Source of the DNA: Mameliella sp. MMSF_3455 | GTDB lineage: Bacteria; Pseudomonadota; Alphaproteobacteria; Rhodobacterales; Rhodobacteraceae | DNA length: 64,000 nt | Reading direction: 5' to 3' | Assembly: GCF_030733205.1 (NCBI RefSeq) | Contig: NZ_JASHJL010000014.1 | Span: forward strand, 1 to 64,000 | Shown: in pieces, positions 43,111 through 51,962 of the stretch | How positions within the stretch are numbered: the stretch's first letter is position 1 | Layout: every line of letters starts with the position of its first letter | The notes under the pieces: generated by a model | The model's input: only the letters and a program-made list of their open reading frames with translations | What the model was told of the DNA's origin: nothing | The model's database searches: none | Translations under genes and position numbers: made by a program

Positions 43111-44257
43111 GGATCACCATCTTCTTGTCTTTTACCGTGGCGACGGCCAGCGCACGCTGGTTGGCACCATTGCTCATCAGGCGGAATACACCGCCCGTGC
43201 CGGTAAAGCCAGTCGAGGTGAGCGCCGTGGCCGACAGCGCGTCGTTGCGGCCCTGCGCGGCCAGGGTGCCGATGGCGGTAATCCCGTCATAGGCCAGGCC
43301 GGCCAGGGGATGCGGCGCGGTGCCGTAGGTGCTGTTGTAGCGGCCCGAGAAGCTTTCCAGCCGGGCCACGTTCGGCACCGCGAACCAGGCCCCGTCCGAA
43401 GCAGGCAGGCCAAAGAGATCGGGGCGCACGTCCCAGCGGGTCAGGCCGATGTATTGCACCTGCGCGGGGTCCACCCCGGCCCCGGGCAGACGGTCCAGCA
43501 GGATCGGCATGGCCTCGTTGCTGGCGGCTGTGGTGATGAAGATGCTGTCGGCGGCGCCCGAGGACACCACACGGCCCGCCGCGCTGGCCGCGGCCGAGAC
43601 GCCCTCGATCGAGAGCTGGTAGCCCTGGCTGCCGACGATGTTGACGCCGTATTCCGTGGCGGCCTTCTCGATCGCCAGTTTGCCCAGCTGTCCCGCCACA
43701 TCCTCGGAGTAGATCACCACCATGTTGGATTTGCCGTTGCGGCGGGCGTGGTCCATCATCCGGCGCGCGGTGTTGTCGAAAGTGGCCCCCAGGATGAAGA
43801 CGTTGCCGCCGGCGATGGTGGGGTTGTTGGAAAAGCCCAGGACGTTCACGCCCTCGTCGGCCACGGCAAGGCCGGCGGCGTTCACCGCGTCGGCGCGCAG
43901 CGGGCCAAGGATAATCTTGGCGCCCTCGTCCACGGCCTTTTGCGCGGCGGCGGCGGCGGCGGGGGCCTGTCCGCCGGTGTCATAGACGCGCAGGTCGATG
44001 GTCACGCCCTCGCCCAGGTCGGCCATCGCCAGCCGGGCGGCGTTTTCCAGCGAGGTGGCGATCGGCGCAGCGCCCTGGTCGGACTGCGGCACCAGCAGCG
44101 CGACGGGGATCGGTTTGGCGGTATTGATGCGTGGACCGTCGCCGCCACCACCGATATTGGTCAGCGCAGAGGGATCACAGGCGGCCAGGGCAGCTGCGGC
44201 GGCCAGACCGGCCAGCGGGCGCAGCGCCTTGCGGAAATTGGACAGAATGGCGAACAT
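43070..44257 (-). CDS. Penicillin-binding protein activator, LppC/LpoA-like lipoprotein
   Basis: Outer-membrane lipoprotein relative of LpoA, which stimulates PBP1A. 395 aa with lipobox LAAC (Cys27, in ALAACDPSALT), a periplasmic-binding-protein fold with IPVALLVPQSDQGAAPIATSLENAARLAM at the start and KIILGPLRADAVNAAGLAVADEGVNVLGFSNNP, and YIGLTRWDVRPDLFGLPASDGAWF later. It lacks the N-terminal TPR of E. coli LpoA, as usual in alphaproteobacteria. The start at 44257 has only a distant purine run. Its 3' end overlaps the glnD start by 41 bp; divergent from rsmI. Confidence 0.88.
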   Translation of the reverse strand: MFAILSNFRKALRPLAGLAAAAALAACDPSALTNIGGGGDGPRINTAKPIPVALLVPQSDQGAAPIATSLENAARLAMADLGEGVTIDLRVYDTGGQAPAAAAAAQKAVDEGAKIILGPLRADAVNAAGLAVADEGVNVLGFSNNPTIAGGNVFILGATFDNTARRMMDHARRNGKSNMVVIYSEDVAGQLGKLAIEKAATEYGVNIVGSQGYQLSIEGVSAAASAAGRVVSSGAADSIFITTAASNEAMPILLDRLPGAGVDPAQVQYIGLTRWDVRPDLFGLPASDGAWFAVPNVARLESFSGRYNSTYGTAPHPLAGLAYDGITAIGTLAAQGRNDALSATALTSTGFTGTGGVFRLMSNGANQRALAVATVKDKKMVILDPAPSSLTGGGL

Positions 44258-44356
44258 GGACGGTGGACTCCCTCGTTTCTTGCGCGACATGCGCGGCACG
44301 GGCGGCGCGCTGAGCGATTTGGCGACGATCATAGAGAAGGGCGAAAGGGGGGACCA

Positions 44357-45244
44357 GTGACGAATCCGGAAAGCGCCGGACAGGGCGGCGGATTGACGCC
44401 GGGCCTGTACCTTGTGGCGACACCCATCGGCAACGCGCGTGATATCACGCTGCGGGCGCTGGACCTGCTGGCCACGGCGGATGTCCTGGCGGCAGAGGAT
44501 ACGCGCAGCCTGCGACGGCTGATTGAACTGCATGGCGTGGCGCTGGGCGACCGGCCACTGGTGGCTTATCACGATCACAACGGCGCGCGGGCGCGTCCGC
44601 GCCTGCTGTCGGACCTGGCGGCGGGAAAGTCGGTGCTTTACGCATCCGAGGCAGGGACACCGATGATCTCGGACCCCGGGTTCGACCTGGCGCGCGCCGC
44701 CGCCGAAGCGGGGTTCGCAGTGACCAGCGCGCCGGGGGCCAGCGCGGTTGTCACGGCGTTGACGCTGGCCGGGCTGCCCACGGACAGGTTCCTGTTCGCG
44801 GGGTTCCTGCCCAACGCGGGCGGGCCGCGCAAATCGGCGCTGCGCGAACTGTCGGGCGTGCCCGCGACGCTGGTGTTCTACGAATCGCCCCGGCGTCTGC
44901 CGGAGATGCTGATGGCCGCGCAGGATGTGCTGGGCGATCGCGAGGCGGCTGTCTGCCGGGAACTGACCAAGAAATTCGAGGAAGTCCGGCGCGGGCCCCT
45001 GTCCGACCTGGCCAATCATTACCGCGAGAGCCCCGCCAAGGGCGAGGTGGTGGTGCTGATCGGCAAGGGCGATTCAGGATCCGTTAAGGAAATCGATCTA
45101 GAACAGGAGGTGAACAAGGCGCTGGAAACGATGTCGGTCCGCGATGCGGCGGATTTCGTCTCGGCTCGGTTCGGGGTGAAACGGCGCCCGGTCTATCAAC
45201 TGGCCATGCGCCTCTCGGCAAAAGGGGATGGCGATGGCGCGTGA
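44357..45244 (+). CDS. rsmI: 16S rRNA (cytidine(1402)-2'-O)-methyltransferase
   Basis: Methylates the ribose of C1402 in the 30S decoding centre. 295 aa of the tetrapyrrole-methylase fold: GLYLVATPIGNARDITLRALD near 18-38, AAEDTRSLRRL, VLYASEAGTPMISDPGF and FYESPRRLPEML. The GTG start at 44357 has AAAGGGGGG upstream. The gene overlaps yraN by 11 bp, and rsmI-yraN-gshB is the conserved order in this group. Confidence 0.95.
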   Translation: MTNPESAGQGGGLTPGLYLVATPIGNARDITLRALDLLATADVLAAEDTRSLRRLIELHGVALGDRPLVAYHDHNGARARPRLLSDLAAGKSVLYASEAGTPMISDPGFDLARAAAEAGFAVTSAPGASAVVTALTLAGLPTDRFLFAGFLPNAGGPRKSALRELSGVPATLVFYESPRRLPEMLMAAQDVLGDREAAVCRELTKKFEEVRRGPLSDLANHYRESPAKGEVVVLIGKGDSGSVKEIDLEQEVNKALETMSVRDAADFVSARFGVKRRPVYQLAMRLSAKGDGDGA

Positions 45245-45620
45245 TTGCGCAGGTTTGGCGGGCCGGGTCGATACCGGGCGATGCGGCTATCACGCGGGCC
45301 TCGCGGCAGAGGATGGCGTGGCCGTGGACTATGCCCGCCGGGGCTATCCGCTGCTGGCGCGGCGGTGGCGCGGTCGATCGGGCGAGATAGACCTTGTGCT
45401 GGGCGACGGTGACGGCGTTGTTGTCGTCGAGGTCAAGAAAAGCCGCAGCTTCGATCGCGCCGCCGAACGCCTGTCGCAACGCCAGATCGGGCGGCTGCTG
45501 CGGGCCGGTGAGGAATTCCTTGGCACGATGCCGCGCGGGTCGCTGACGGATATCCGTTTCGACGTGGCGCTTGTGAACGGGCAAGGCGAGATCCGGGTGA
45601 TCGAAAACGCGCTCTGCTAG
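45234..45620 (+). CDS. yraN: YraN/UPF0102 family endonuclease-fold protein
   Basis: 128-aa UPF0102 protein with PD-(D/E)xK-like core: GEIDLVLGDGDGVVVVEVKK supplies the Asp and Glu-x-Lys pair. Family members are linked to DNA metabolism but no reaction is established. The ATG at 45234 has AAGGGG at a proper distance; an ATG two codons earlier is possible. The N-terminus is slightly extended (RDCAGLAGRVDTGRCGYH). Overlaps the rsmI end and is followed by gshB after 90 bp. Confidence 0.9.
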   Translation: MARDCAGLAGRVDTGRCGYHAGLAAEDGVAVDYARRGYPLLARRWRGRSGEIDLVLGDGDGVVVVEVKKSRSFDRAAERLSQRQIGRLLRAGEEFLGTMPRGSLTDIRFDVALVNGQGEIRVIENALC

Positions 45621-45710
45621 GGGGCGTCCCTGCGTCTGTGCAGGGTAGCGGTGCATTGCACCCGGCCCCGTCCTGCGCCATCTATGGCGGGAAGAATGCA
45701 GGGGACGCCG

Positions 45711-46646
45711 ATGAAGATCGCCTTTCAGATGGACCCGATCACCGGGGTCGACATCAACGCCGACAGCACGTTTCGCCTCGCCGAAGAGGCGCAGGCGCGC
45801 GGGCATGAACTGTTCTATTACGGGCCGGACCAGCTGGCCTATGAAGAGGGGCGGATCACCGCGCGCGGGCACTGGATGACCGTGCAGCGGGTGGCGGAGA
45901 AACCCGCCGTTCTCGGTGACCGCGTGGCGGTCGACCTGGCGGATATGGACGTGATCTGGTTGCGGCAGGATCCTCCCTTCGACATGCACTACATCACCAC
46001 CACCCATCTGCTGGACCGGCTCAAGGATGATGTCCTGGTGGTCAATGATCCCTTCTGGGTCCGCAATTCCCCGGAAAAGCTGCTGGTCCTGAACTTTCCC
46101 GACCTGACGCCCCCCACGGCCATTGCCCGCGACCTGGAGGTGCTGCGCGCCTTCCGCGAGAAACATGGCGATGTCATCGTCAAGCCGCTGTACGGCAACG
46201 GCGGCGCCGGGGTGTTCAAGCTGGGCGCCGCCGACGGCAACCTCAGCTCGCTCTACGAGATGTTTACCGGTTTCTCTCGTGAACCGCTGATCGTGCAGAA
46301 ATACCTGCCCGCCGTGTCCAAGGGTGACAAGCGGGTGATCCTCGTCGACGGTGAGGCGGTGGGCGCGATCAACCGGGTGCCGGCCAAGGGCGAGGTGCGC
46401 TCGAACATGCATGTGGGCGGCCGCCCCGAGAAGATCGAGCTGAGCGACCGTGACCGCGAAATCTGTGCGCGGATCGGGCCGGTGCTGCGCGACAAGGGGC
46501 AGATCTTTGTCGGCATCGACGTGATCGGCGACTGGCTGACAGAGATCAACGTGACCTCGCCGACGGGCATCCAGGAGCTGGAACGGTTCGACGGCATCAA
46601 CGTGGCCGAAAGGATCTGGCAGGCGATCGAGGCCAAGCTGGCATGA
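45711..46646 (+). CDS. gshB: Glutathione synthetase
   Basis: ATP-grasp ligase joining gamma-glutamylcysteine and glycine. 311 aa. N-terminal [20 protein letters not shown], then [42 protein letters not shown] (ATP-grasp glycine loop), [20 protein letters not shown], and [23 protein letters not shown] at 45711. Its stop overlaps the ATG of the following hydrolase gene by 4 bp. Confidence 0.97.
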   Translation: MKIAFQMDPITGVDINADSTFRLAEEAQARGHELFYYGPDQLAYEEGRITARGHWMTVQRVAEKPAVLGDRVAVDLADMDVIWLRQDPPFDMHYITTTHLLDRLKDDVLVVNDPFWVRNSPEKLLVLNFPDLTPPTAIARDLEVLRAFREKHGDVIVKPLYGNGGAGVFKLGAADGNLSSLYEMFTGFSREPLIVQKYLPAVSKGDKRVILVDGEAVGAINRVPAKGEVRSNMHVGGRPEKIELSDRDREICARIGPVLRDKGQIFVGIDVIGDWLTEINVTSPTGIQELERFDGINVAERIWQAIEAKLA

Positions 46647-47545
46647 GCCTGATGCGGCCGGTCCTGAACCGCTGGTTGCGGATGACGGAACGGCCGCACC
46701 TGGAGCGGGGCAAATCCGTGCCTCGGCTGCGCGCCTCCTTTGAAAGGAAGGCGCGGCTTTTCTTTTTTGCCCCCGGCGGCACCCGCCAACGGCGCGATGT
46801 ACTGGATGCGGTTCCGGTGCTGCGGGTCAACGAGGATCTGCCGGGGCCGCTGATCCTGTACTTTCACGGTGGAGCCTATGTCATGGGCTCTGCCGACACG
46901 CATCGGGCGATGGTCGCCTGGCTGTCACGGGCCGCCCGGTGCCCGGCCTGCCTTGTGAATTATCGGCTGGCACCGGACCATCCCTTTCCGGCCGCGCTGG
47001 AGGATGCGCTGACGGCCTATCGCGCGGTCATGGCGCATCCCGCGGGGGTCGTGCTGGGCGGTGACAGCGCCGGCGGAGGGCTGGCGCTTGCTCTGCTGGG
47101 AGAGATCCGTCGGCAGGGGCTGCCGCAACCCTTGGGGACCTTCGCGCTGTCTCCGCTGACGGACATGACGTTTTCGGGAGAGAGCGTGACGCGCAATGCC
47201 GAGAGCGACGTGGTCCTGCCGGCGAGCCGCACGCATGAAACGGCGATGCATTATCTGCCGGACAACGTCGATCGGCGCGATCCGCGAGTGTCGCCGCTCT
47301 GGGCGGACTTCGCCGGGTCCGGGCCGGTCTGGTTGTCGGCAGGGGACACGGAATTCCTGCTGGACGACACCCGGCGCATGGCGGCGCGGCTGCGCCAACA
47401 GGGGGTGACGGTGCAAGAGGACATCGCGCGGGACCTGCCGCACGTCTGGCCCATCTTTCACAACATCCTGCCGGAGGCGCGGATCACGCTGCGGCGGATC
47501 GCGCGCTGGATCAATTCTCTTTCGCAGACAGCAGCCGATAGCTGA
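46643..47545 (+). CDS. Alpha/beta hydrolase, hormone-sensitive-lipase (esterase) family
   Basis: 300-aa cytosolic esterase-like enzyme. The HSL-family signatures are present: the oxyanion motif [11 protein letters not shown] near residue 73, the nucleophile elbow [10 protein letters not shown] near 132, and later an acidic residue (GDTEFLLDD) and His ([10 protein letters not shown]) completing the triad. The substrate is unknown; small acyl esters or lactones are likely. The ATG overlaps the gshB stop, implying a shared transcript, and its 3' end overlaps the comM 3' end by 35 bp. Confidence 0.88.
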   Translation: MSLMRPVLNRWLRMTERPHLERGKSVPRLRASFERKARLFFFAPGGTRQRRDVLDAVPVLRVNEDLPGPLILYFHGGAYVMGSADTHRAMVAWLSRAARCPACLVNYRLAPDHPFPAALEDALTAYRAVMAHPAGVVLGGDSAGGGLALALLGEIRRQGLPQPLGTFALSPLTDMTFSGESVTRNAESDVVLPASRTHETAMHYLPDNVDRRDPRVSPLWADFAGSGPVWLSAGDTEFLLDDTRRMAARLRQQGVTVQEDIARDLPHVWPIFHNILPEARITLRRIARWINSLSQTAADS

Positions 47546-49025
47546 GCGCCTCGGCCACGTGCGGACGGCGGACGGTCCCGCTTTCGTCGAGGTCGGCGAT
47601 GGTGCGGGCGACGCGCAGCACCCGGTGATAGCCGCGCGCGGTCAGGCCAAAGCGGTCGGCGGCGCGGGTCAGCAGCGCGTGTCCCTCTTCGTCGGGCGTG
47701 GCGATCTCTTCGAGGCACTGGCCCTCGGCATCGGCATTGGTGCGCAGCGCGTCGTGTTCGGCAAAACGGTCGGCCTGTACAGCGCGCGCGGCGGCAACGC
47801 GGGCGGCCACGGTCGCCGAGCTGTCGCCGGTGGCGGGCAGGTCGAGGTCGGTGAACGCGACCGGCGGCACCTCCAGCCGCAGGTCGAATCGGTCCATCAG
47901 CGGGCCGGAGATGCGGCCAAGGTAGTCCTCTCCGCAGTTCGGGGCGCGCGAACAGGCCTGCGCCGGATCGGTGAGATAACCGCATTTGCAGGGATTGGCG
48001 GCGGCGACCAGCAGGAAACGCGCAGGGTACCGGATATGGGCATTGGCGCGGGCCACCACGACTTCGCCGGTTTCGATGGGCTGGCGAAGGGTTTCGAGCA
48101 CGTTGCGTGGAAACTCCGGGAATTCGTCCATGAACAGCACGCCATTGTGGGCGAGGCTGGCCTGCCCGGGCTGCGCGGTGCGCCCGCCGCCGATCAGGGC
48201 CGCCATCGAGGCGGTGTGATGCGGTTCGCAAAAAGGCCGCGTGCGCGAGATGCCGCCATCGGTCAGCAGGCCCGCGATGGAATGGATCATCGAGGTTTCC
48301 AGCGCCTCGATGGGCGTCAAGGGCGGCAGGATGCCGGGCATTCGGGCGGCCATCATGGATTTGCCCGCCCCGGGCGGGCCGATCATCATCAGGTGATGGC
48401 GCCCGGCGGCGGCGATTTCCAGCGCCCGTTTGGCGCGTTCCTGTCCCTTGACGTCGCGCAGGTCGCGCGGTGTCGCGTCCGTCGTCACCTCGCCCGGCTG
48501 GGCCGGTTCCAGCACGTTGTCCCCGGAAAAATGCCGCACGATTTCCAGCAGGTTTCCGGCGCCGATCACCGTGCAGGCATCGACCCAGGCGGCCTCTGCC
48601 CCCGAGGCGCGGGGGCACAGCAGAATGCGGTCTTCCTCGGCCGCGGCCATCGCGGCCGGCAGGGCGCCGACCACGGGCAACAGGTCCCCGTCCAGCGACA
48701 GCTCGCCCAGGGCGACCGTTTGCGCCACCGCGTCGCGCGGCAGGATGTCGAGCGCGGCCAGCAGCCCCAGAGCGATGGGCAGGTCGAAATGCGAGCCGAC
48801 CTTGGGCAGGTCGGCGGGGGCGAGGTTGATCGTGATTTTTTTCGACGGCAGCGCGATGGCCAGCGCGCCCAATGCCGTGCGCACGCGGTCGCGGGCCTCG
48901 GAGACGGCCTTATCGGGCAGGCCGACGATGGAAAAGGCGGGGACGCCGGGTGTGACGGCGCATTGCACCTCGACCGGGCGCGCATTTACTCCTTCGAAAG
49001 CGACCGTATGGGCGCGCGCAACCAT
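47511..49025 (-). CDS. comM: ComM/YifB family Mg-chelatase-like AAA ATPase
   Basis: 504-aa AAA+ protein. The N-terminal Lon-protease-like domain (residues 1-165, with ARAHTVAFEGVNARPVEVQ) is followed by the ATPase core with Walker A GPPGAGKSMMA near 213, FMDEFPEF (Walker B) and the zinc-like CKCGYLTDPAQAC insertion. In naturally competent bacteria ComM drives branch migration during integration of transformed DNA. The ATG at 49025 is chosen as the first residues then match the family start. No obvious competence neighbours; it is convergent with the esterase gene. Confidence 0.93.
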   Translation of the reverse strand: MVARAHTVAFEGVNARPVEVQCAVTPGVPAFSIVGLPDKAVSEARDRVRTALGALAIALPSKKITINLAPADLPKVGSHFDLPIALGLLAALDILPRDAVAQTVALGELSLDGDLLPVVGALPAAMAAAEEDRILLCPRASGAEAAWVDACTVIGAGNLLEIVRHFSGDNVLEPAQPGEVTTDATPRDLRDVKGQERAKRALEIAAAGRHHLMMIGPPGAGKSMMAARMPGILPPLTPIEALETSMIHSIAGLLTDGGISRTRPFCEPHHTASMAALIGGGRTAQPGQASLAHNGVLFMDEFPEFPRNVLETLRQPIETGEVVVARANAHIRYPARFLLVAAANPCKCGYLTDPAQACSRAPNCGEDYLGRISGPLMDRFDLRLEVPPVAFTDLDLPATGDSSATVAARVAAARAVQADRFAEHDALRTNADAEGQCLEEIATPDEEGHALLTRAADRFGLTARGYHRVLRVARTIADLDESGTVRRPHVAEALSYRLLSAKEN

Positions 49026-49033
49026 GAAACTCC

Positions 49034-49069
49034 CCACGTCAGACCGGGGCGAGCCTGCCCCGGACGTGG
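49034..49069 (-). other. Strong bulged hairpin upstream of comM
   Basis: CCACGT (49034-49039) pairs with ACGTGG (49064-49069) and CCGGGGC (49044-49050) with GCCCCGG (49057-49063), leaving a four-base bulge and a six-base loop. It lies 9-44 bp before the comM ATG and 54 bp after the GST stop on the same strand, so it could end the GST transcript or sit in the comM leader. No T-run follows. Confidence 0.45.
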
Positions 49070-49122
49070 TTAGCAACTGGTTAACGCGTGGTGGACGGCG
49101 TTAGGAATTACCGTGAGGACGG

Positions 49123-49995
49123 TCAGTTGGTGCCGTCGCGCATCGCCACGAATTTCGGCCAGGCGTCCGGATCGTTCACCGTCTTGCCGCGGCAAAATGC
49201 GTTGCAAAAGCCAAAGATCCGACCCTCTGATTCCATCAGGTGTGTCACCGGATCCCCGGAATAGGGGCAGGCGGAATTCTCGGCTTCGCCGCTGTCGACC
49301 GCCCGCGCGGAACGCGGTGTCGGGCCGGGCCAGGGCAGTTGCGCATAATCGCGATCGTACCAGGGCAGGGTCGCACCGCGGGCCAGCCCCATCGCGCGCC
49401 AGCGGCGGAAGGCCGGGTCTGCCAGGTGCACGGCAACATAATCGCGCGCCTGCTCGCCCACGGGCAGGGCATAGCCCGCAATCCGCGCGGCAACAGGCGC
49501 AAAGAAGGCATCGGCGACCGAGTAATCGCCGCAGAGCCAGGGCCCGCGCGACCGGTCGAGCGCAAAGCCCCAGATTGTCTCGATCCGCGAGAGGTCGGCC
49601 TGCAGGGCCTCTGGCAAAGGCGTGTCGGAATAGGCCGCGCGCAGGTTCATCGGGCACAGGTCCCGCAGCGTGCCGAAGCTGGAGTGCATCTCGGCCGCGA
49701 GGCTGCGGGCGGTGGCGCGCATCGCGGGATCGGCGGGCCAATGGCCCGCGTCCGGATGGCGGCTGGCCAGTTCTTCGGCCAGGGCAAGGCTGTCCCAGAT
49801 CACGGTACCGTCCGACAGCACCAGTGTCGGCACCGTGCGGGCCGGGGAAAAGCGCGACATCTGTTCTGCCACGCCGGCCTTCATGAAATCGACAATCTCG
49901 ATCGTTGCGGGAATGCCGAAGCGGTGAAACAGCAGCCAGGCCCGCAAGGACCAGCTGGAATAGCTGTAGTCGCCAAGAAAAAGCTTGTCGGACAT
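49123..49995 (-). CDS. Glutathione S-transferase-like protein with C-terminal Cys-containing domain
   Basis: 290-aa protein. Residues 1-80 are a GST N-terminal thioredoxin fold (SYSSWSLRAWLLFHRFGI, with the TVPTLVL cis-Pro loop and WDSLALAEEL), and 85-215 the helical C-terminal domain. An extra 55 residues follow: SACPYSGDPVTHLMESEGRI and FGFCNAFCRGKTVNDPDAWP, with Cys243, Cys264 and Cys268 (C-x20-C-x3-C). This resembles a YHS/TRASH-type metal-binding unit fused to the GST. I know of no named role. The start at 49995 has GAGAGG upstream. Divergent from rpoH2. Confidence 0.8.
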   Translation of the reverse strand: MSDKLFLGDYSYSSWSLRAWLLFHRFGIPATIEIVDFMKAGVAEQMSRFSPARTVPTLVLSDGTVIWDSLALAEELASRHPDAGHWPADPAMRATARSLAAEMHSSFGTLRDLCPMNLRAAYSDTPLPEALQADLSRIETIWGFALDRSRGPWLCGDYSVADAFFAPVAARIAGYALPVGEQARDYVAVHLADPAFRRWRAMGLARGATLPWYDRDYAQLPWPGPTPRSARAVDSGEAENSACPYSGDPVTHLMESEGRIFGFCNAFCRGKTVNDPDAWPKFVAMRDGTN

Positions 49996-50127
49996 GGAAC
50001 CTCTCCAATCGCTTGTGCGTTCAACTACAGCATGTGCCGCGCGACGGGAAATCAGGATTCGTGGCGAACAGGATCAAACCGCCGGATGGCTGCGTGCAGA
50101 TTGGTCGAAAATACTCAGACGCAAAAG

Positions 50128-50157
50128 TGATCTGCGTGCCCGCCACGCGCGTACTAC
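50128..50157 (+). promoter_or_regulatory. RpoE-type promoter candidate upstream of rpoH2
   Basis: TGATCT (50128-50133) and TACTAC (50152-50157) are separated by 18 bp. This fits the alphaproteobacterial group-IV sigma RpoE (singlet-oxygen) consensus of a TGATC-type -35 and a TA-starting -10. The predicted start near 50164 leaves a leader of about 43 nt. rpoHII is a known RpoE target in Rhodobacter. Confidence 0.5.
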
Positions 50158-50206
50158 GATCAAGAGGCCCGAAGAACCGGGGCCTGAGATCACCAGGGGA
50201 GCGGAA

Positions 50207-51085
50207 ATGGCACTTGATTCATTCAATGACCAGAGCTTGTCGCGCCGGGCCATGAAGGCCGAACTGCTGGACGCGGAAACCGAGCTGAAACTGGCCTACG
50301 CGTGGCGAGACGACCGTGACGAAGAGGCGCTGCACCGGCTGATCCAGGCCTACATGCGACTGGCGATTTCGATGGCGGCCAAGTTCAAGCGCTACGGCGC
50401 GCCGATGAACGACCTGATCCAGGAGGCGGGTTTGGGCCTGATGAAGGCCGCCGACAAGTTCGATCCGGACCGAGGCGTGCGTTTTTCGACCTACGCCGTC
50501 TGGTGGATCAAGGCATCGATCCAGGATTATGTGATGCGCAACTGGTCGATGGTGCGCACCGGATCGACCTCGTCGCAGAAATCCCTCTTCTTCAACATGC
50601 GCCGTGTCCAGGCCCGGATCGAGCGCGAGGCCGCGGCCTCGGGCGAGGAACTGGACGGGCATCAGCTGCGCCACAAGATCGCCACGGAAATCGGCGTGCC
50701 GCTGCGCGATGTAGAGATGATGGAAGGGCGGCTGTCCGGCTCGGATTACTCGCTGAATGCCACGCAATCGGTCGAGGATGAAGGCCGCGAGTGGATCGAC
50801 ACCATCGAGGATGACGGCGCCCAGGCTTCCGAGATCGTCGAGAACGAACACGACCGCGAGCAATTGCGTGACTGGCTCGTGCAAGCGATGGGCGCGCTCA
50901 ACGACCGCGAGCGGTTCATCGTGCGTGAGCGCAAGCTGCGCGAGGAAACGCGGACGCTGGAATCCCTGGGCACCGAGTTGGGGCTGAGCAAGGAGCGCGT
51001 GCGCCAGCTTGAGGCGGCTGCCTTTGGCAAGATGCGCAAGGCACTTGAAGCGCAAAGCGGGGAAGTGCATCACTTCCTGGCATGA
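50207..51085 (+). CDS. rpoH2: Alternative sigma factor RpoH, RpoH2 type
   Basis: Heat-shock/oxidative-stress sigma factor, 292 aa. Region 2 contains LIQAYMRLAISMAAKFKRYG, MNDLIQEAGLGLMKAADKFDPDRGVRFSTYAVWWIKASIQDYVMRNWSMVRTGST; the RpoH box region reads SSQKSLFFNMRRVQAR, and region 4 holds LGTELGLSKERVRQLEAAAF. The SSQKSLFFN form of the box and MALDSFNDQSLSRRAMKAELLDAETE start resemble RpoHII of Rhodobacter, which acts with RpoE in singlet-oxygen defence, rather than RpoHI. The ATG at 50207 has AGGGGAG upstream. It overlaps the ChaN gene by 4 bp. Confidence 0.92.
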   Translation: MALDSFNDQSLSRRAMKAELLDAETELKLAYAWRDDRDEEALHRLIQAYMRLAISMAAKFKRYGAPMNDLIQEAGLGLMKAADKFDPDRGVRFSTYAVWWIKASIQDYVMRNWSMVRTGSTSSQKSLFFNMRRVQARIEREAAASGEELDGHQLRHKIATEIGVPLRDVEMMEGRLSGSDYSLNATQSVEDEGREWIDTIEDDGAQASEIVENEHDREQLRDWLVQAMGALNDRERFIVRERKLREETRTLESLGTELGLSKERVRQLEAAAFGKMRKALEAQSGEVHHFLA

Positions 51086-51867
51086 AACATGCGATCCTCG
51101 GCCTGATGCTGTTCGCCGGGTCTGCTGCGGCGGACACCATTCCTGACGCCAACGTGCTATTTCTCGGCGAGGTTCACGACAACCCTGCCCATCACGCGCG
51201 TCAGGCCGAGATTGTCGCAGAGGTAGAGCCCCGCGCCATCGTCTGGGAGATGCTGGATCCGGACTCCGTGCCTCCGATCACGCCCGAGCTGACTGGCGAC
51301 GAGGCGGCGCTGGGTGCGGCTCTGAACTGGGCCGACAGCGGGTGGCCCGATTTCTCGATGTACTATCCGATTTTCGCGGCGGCCCCCGATGCCGTGCATT
51401 TCGGTGCGCAATTGCCCCGCGGTGCGGCACGGGCGGCAATGGGGCAAAGCCTGGCTGATGCCTTTGGCGAAGGTGCCGCACGGTTCGGGCTGGACCAGCC
51501 TCTGCCGGATGCGCAACAGCAGAAGCGGGAGGCGTTGCAGATGGGGGCCCATTGCGACGCTTTGCCGGCCGAGATCCTGCCCGGGATGGTGGACATCCAG
51601 CGGCTGCGGGATGCGCGCCTGGCCGCTGCCGCGCTGGAGGCACTGGAGGCCACCGGCGGGCCGGTCGTGGTCATCACCGGCAACGGACACGCCCGAAAGG
51701 ACTGGGGGGCGCCTGCCTTGCTGGCCCTGGCAGCGCCCGATGTGACGATCCTCGCCCTTGGGCAGGGCGAGAACGACGGGACGGCCCCGGACGGCGGTTT
51801 CGACCTGACAGAAAGCGCCCCGGCCGTGGAACGTCCCGATCCCTGCGAGGCGTTTCGTGCGCGGTGA
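51082..51867 (+). CDS. ChaN family (DUF399) haem-binding-type protein, exported
   Basis: 261-aa exported protein; the signal peptide is short (KHAILGLMLFAGSAAAD), with no lipobox Cys. The ChaN/DUF399 (Tiki/EreA-like) fold shows as ANVLFLGEVHDNPAHHARQAEIV near residue 24 (Glu-x-His-Asp pattern), AIVWEMLDPDSV and VVVITGNGHARKDWGAPALL with the second His. Campylobacter ChaN binds haem. The start overlaps the rpoH2 stop (ATGA), so its expression is presumably tied to rpoH2, suggesting a stress role. Confidence 0.85.
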   Translation: MKHAILGLMLFAGSAAADTIPDANVLFLGEVHDNPAHHARQAEIVAEVEPRAIVWEMLDPDSVPPITPELTGDEAALGAALNWADSGWPDFSMYYPIFAAAPDAVHFGAQLPRGAARAAMGQSLADAFGEGAARFGLDQPLPDAQQQKREALQMGAHCDALPAEILPGMVDIQRLRDARLAAAALEALEATGGPVVVITGNGHARKDWGAPALLALAAPDVTILALGQGENDGTAPDGGFDLTESAPAVERPDPCEAFRAR

Positions 51868-51962
51868 CCCCTGCCGGGGATCGTGATCGTCGCTGGCCTG
51901 TCGGCCCATTGTCTCGGGTCGCGGCTGCGCCTACAACCACATCAAAGCGAGTGGGGCGGGCC

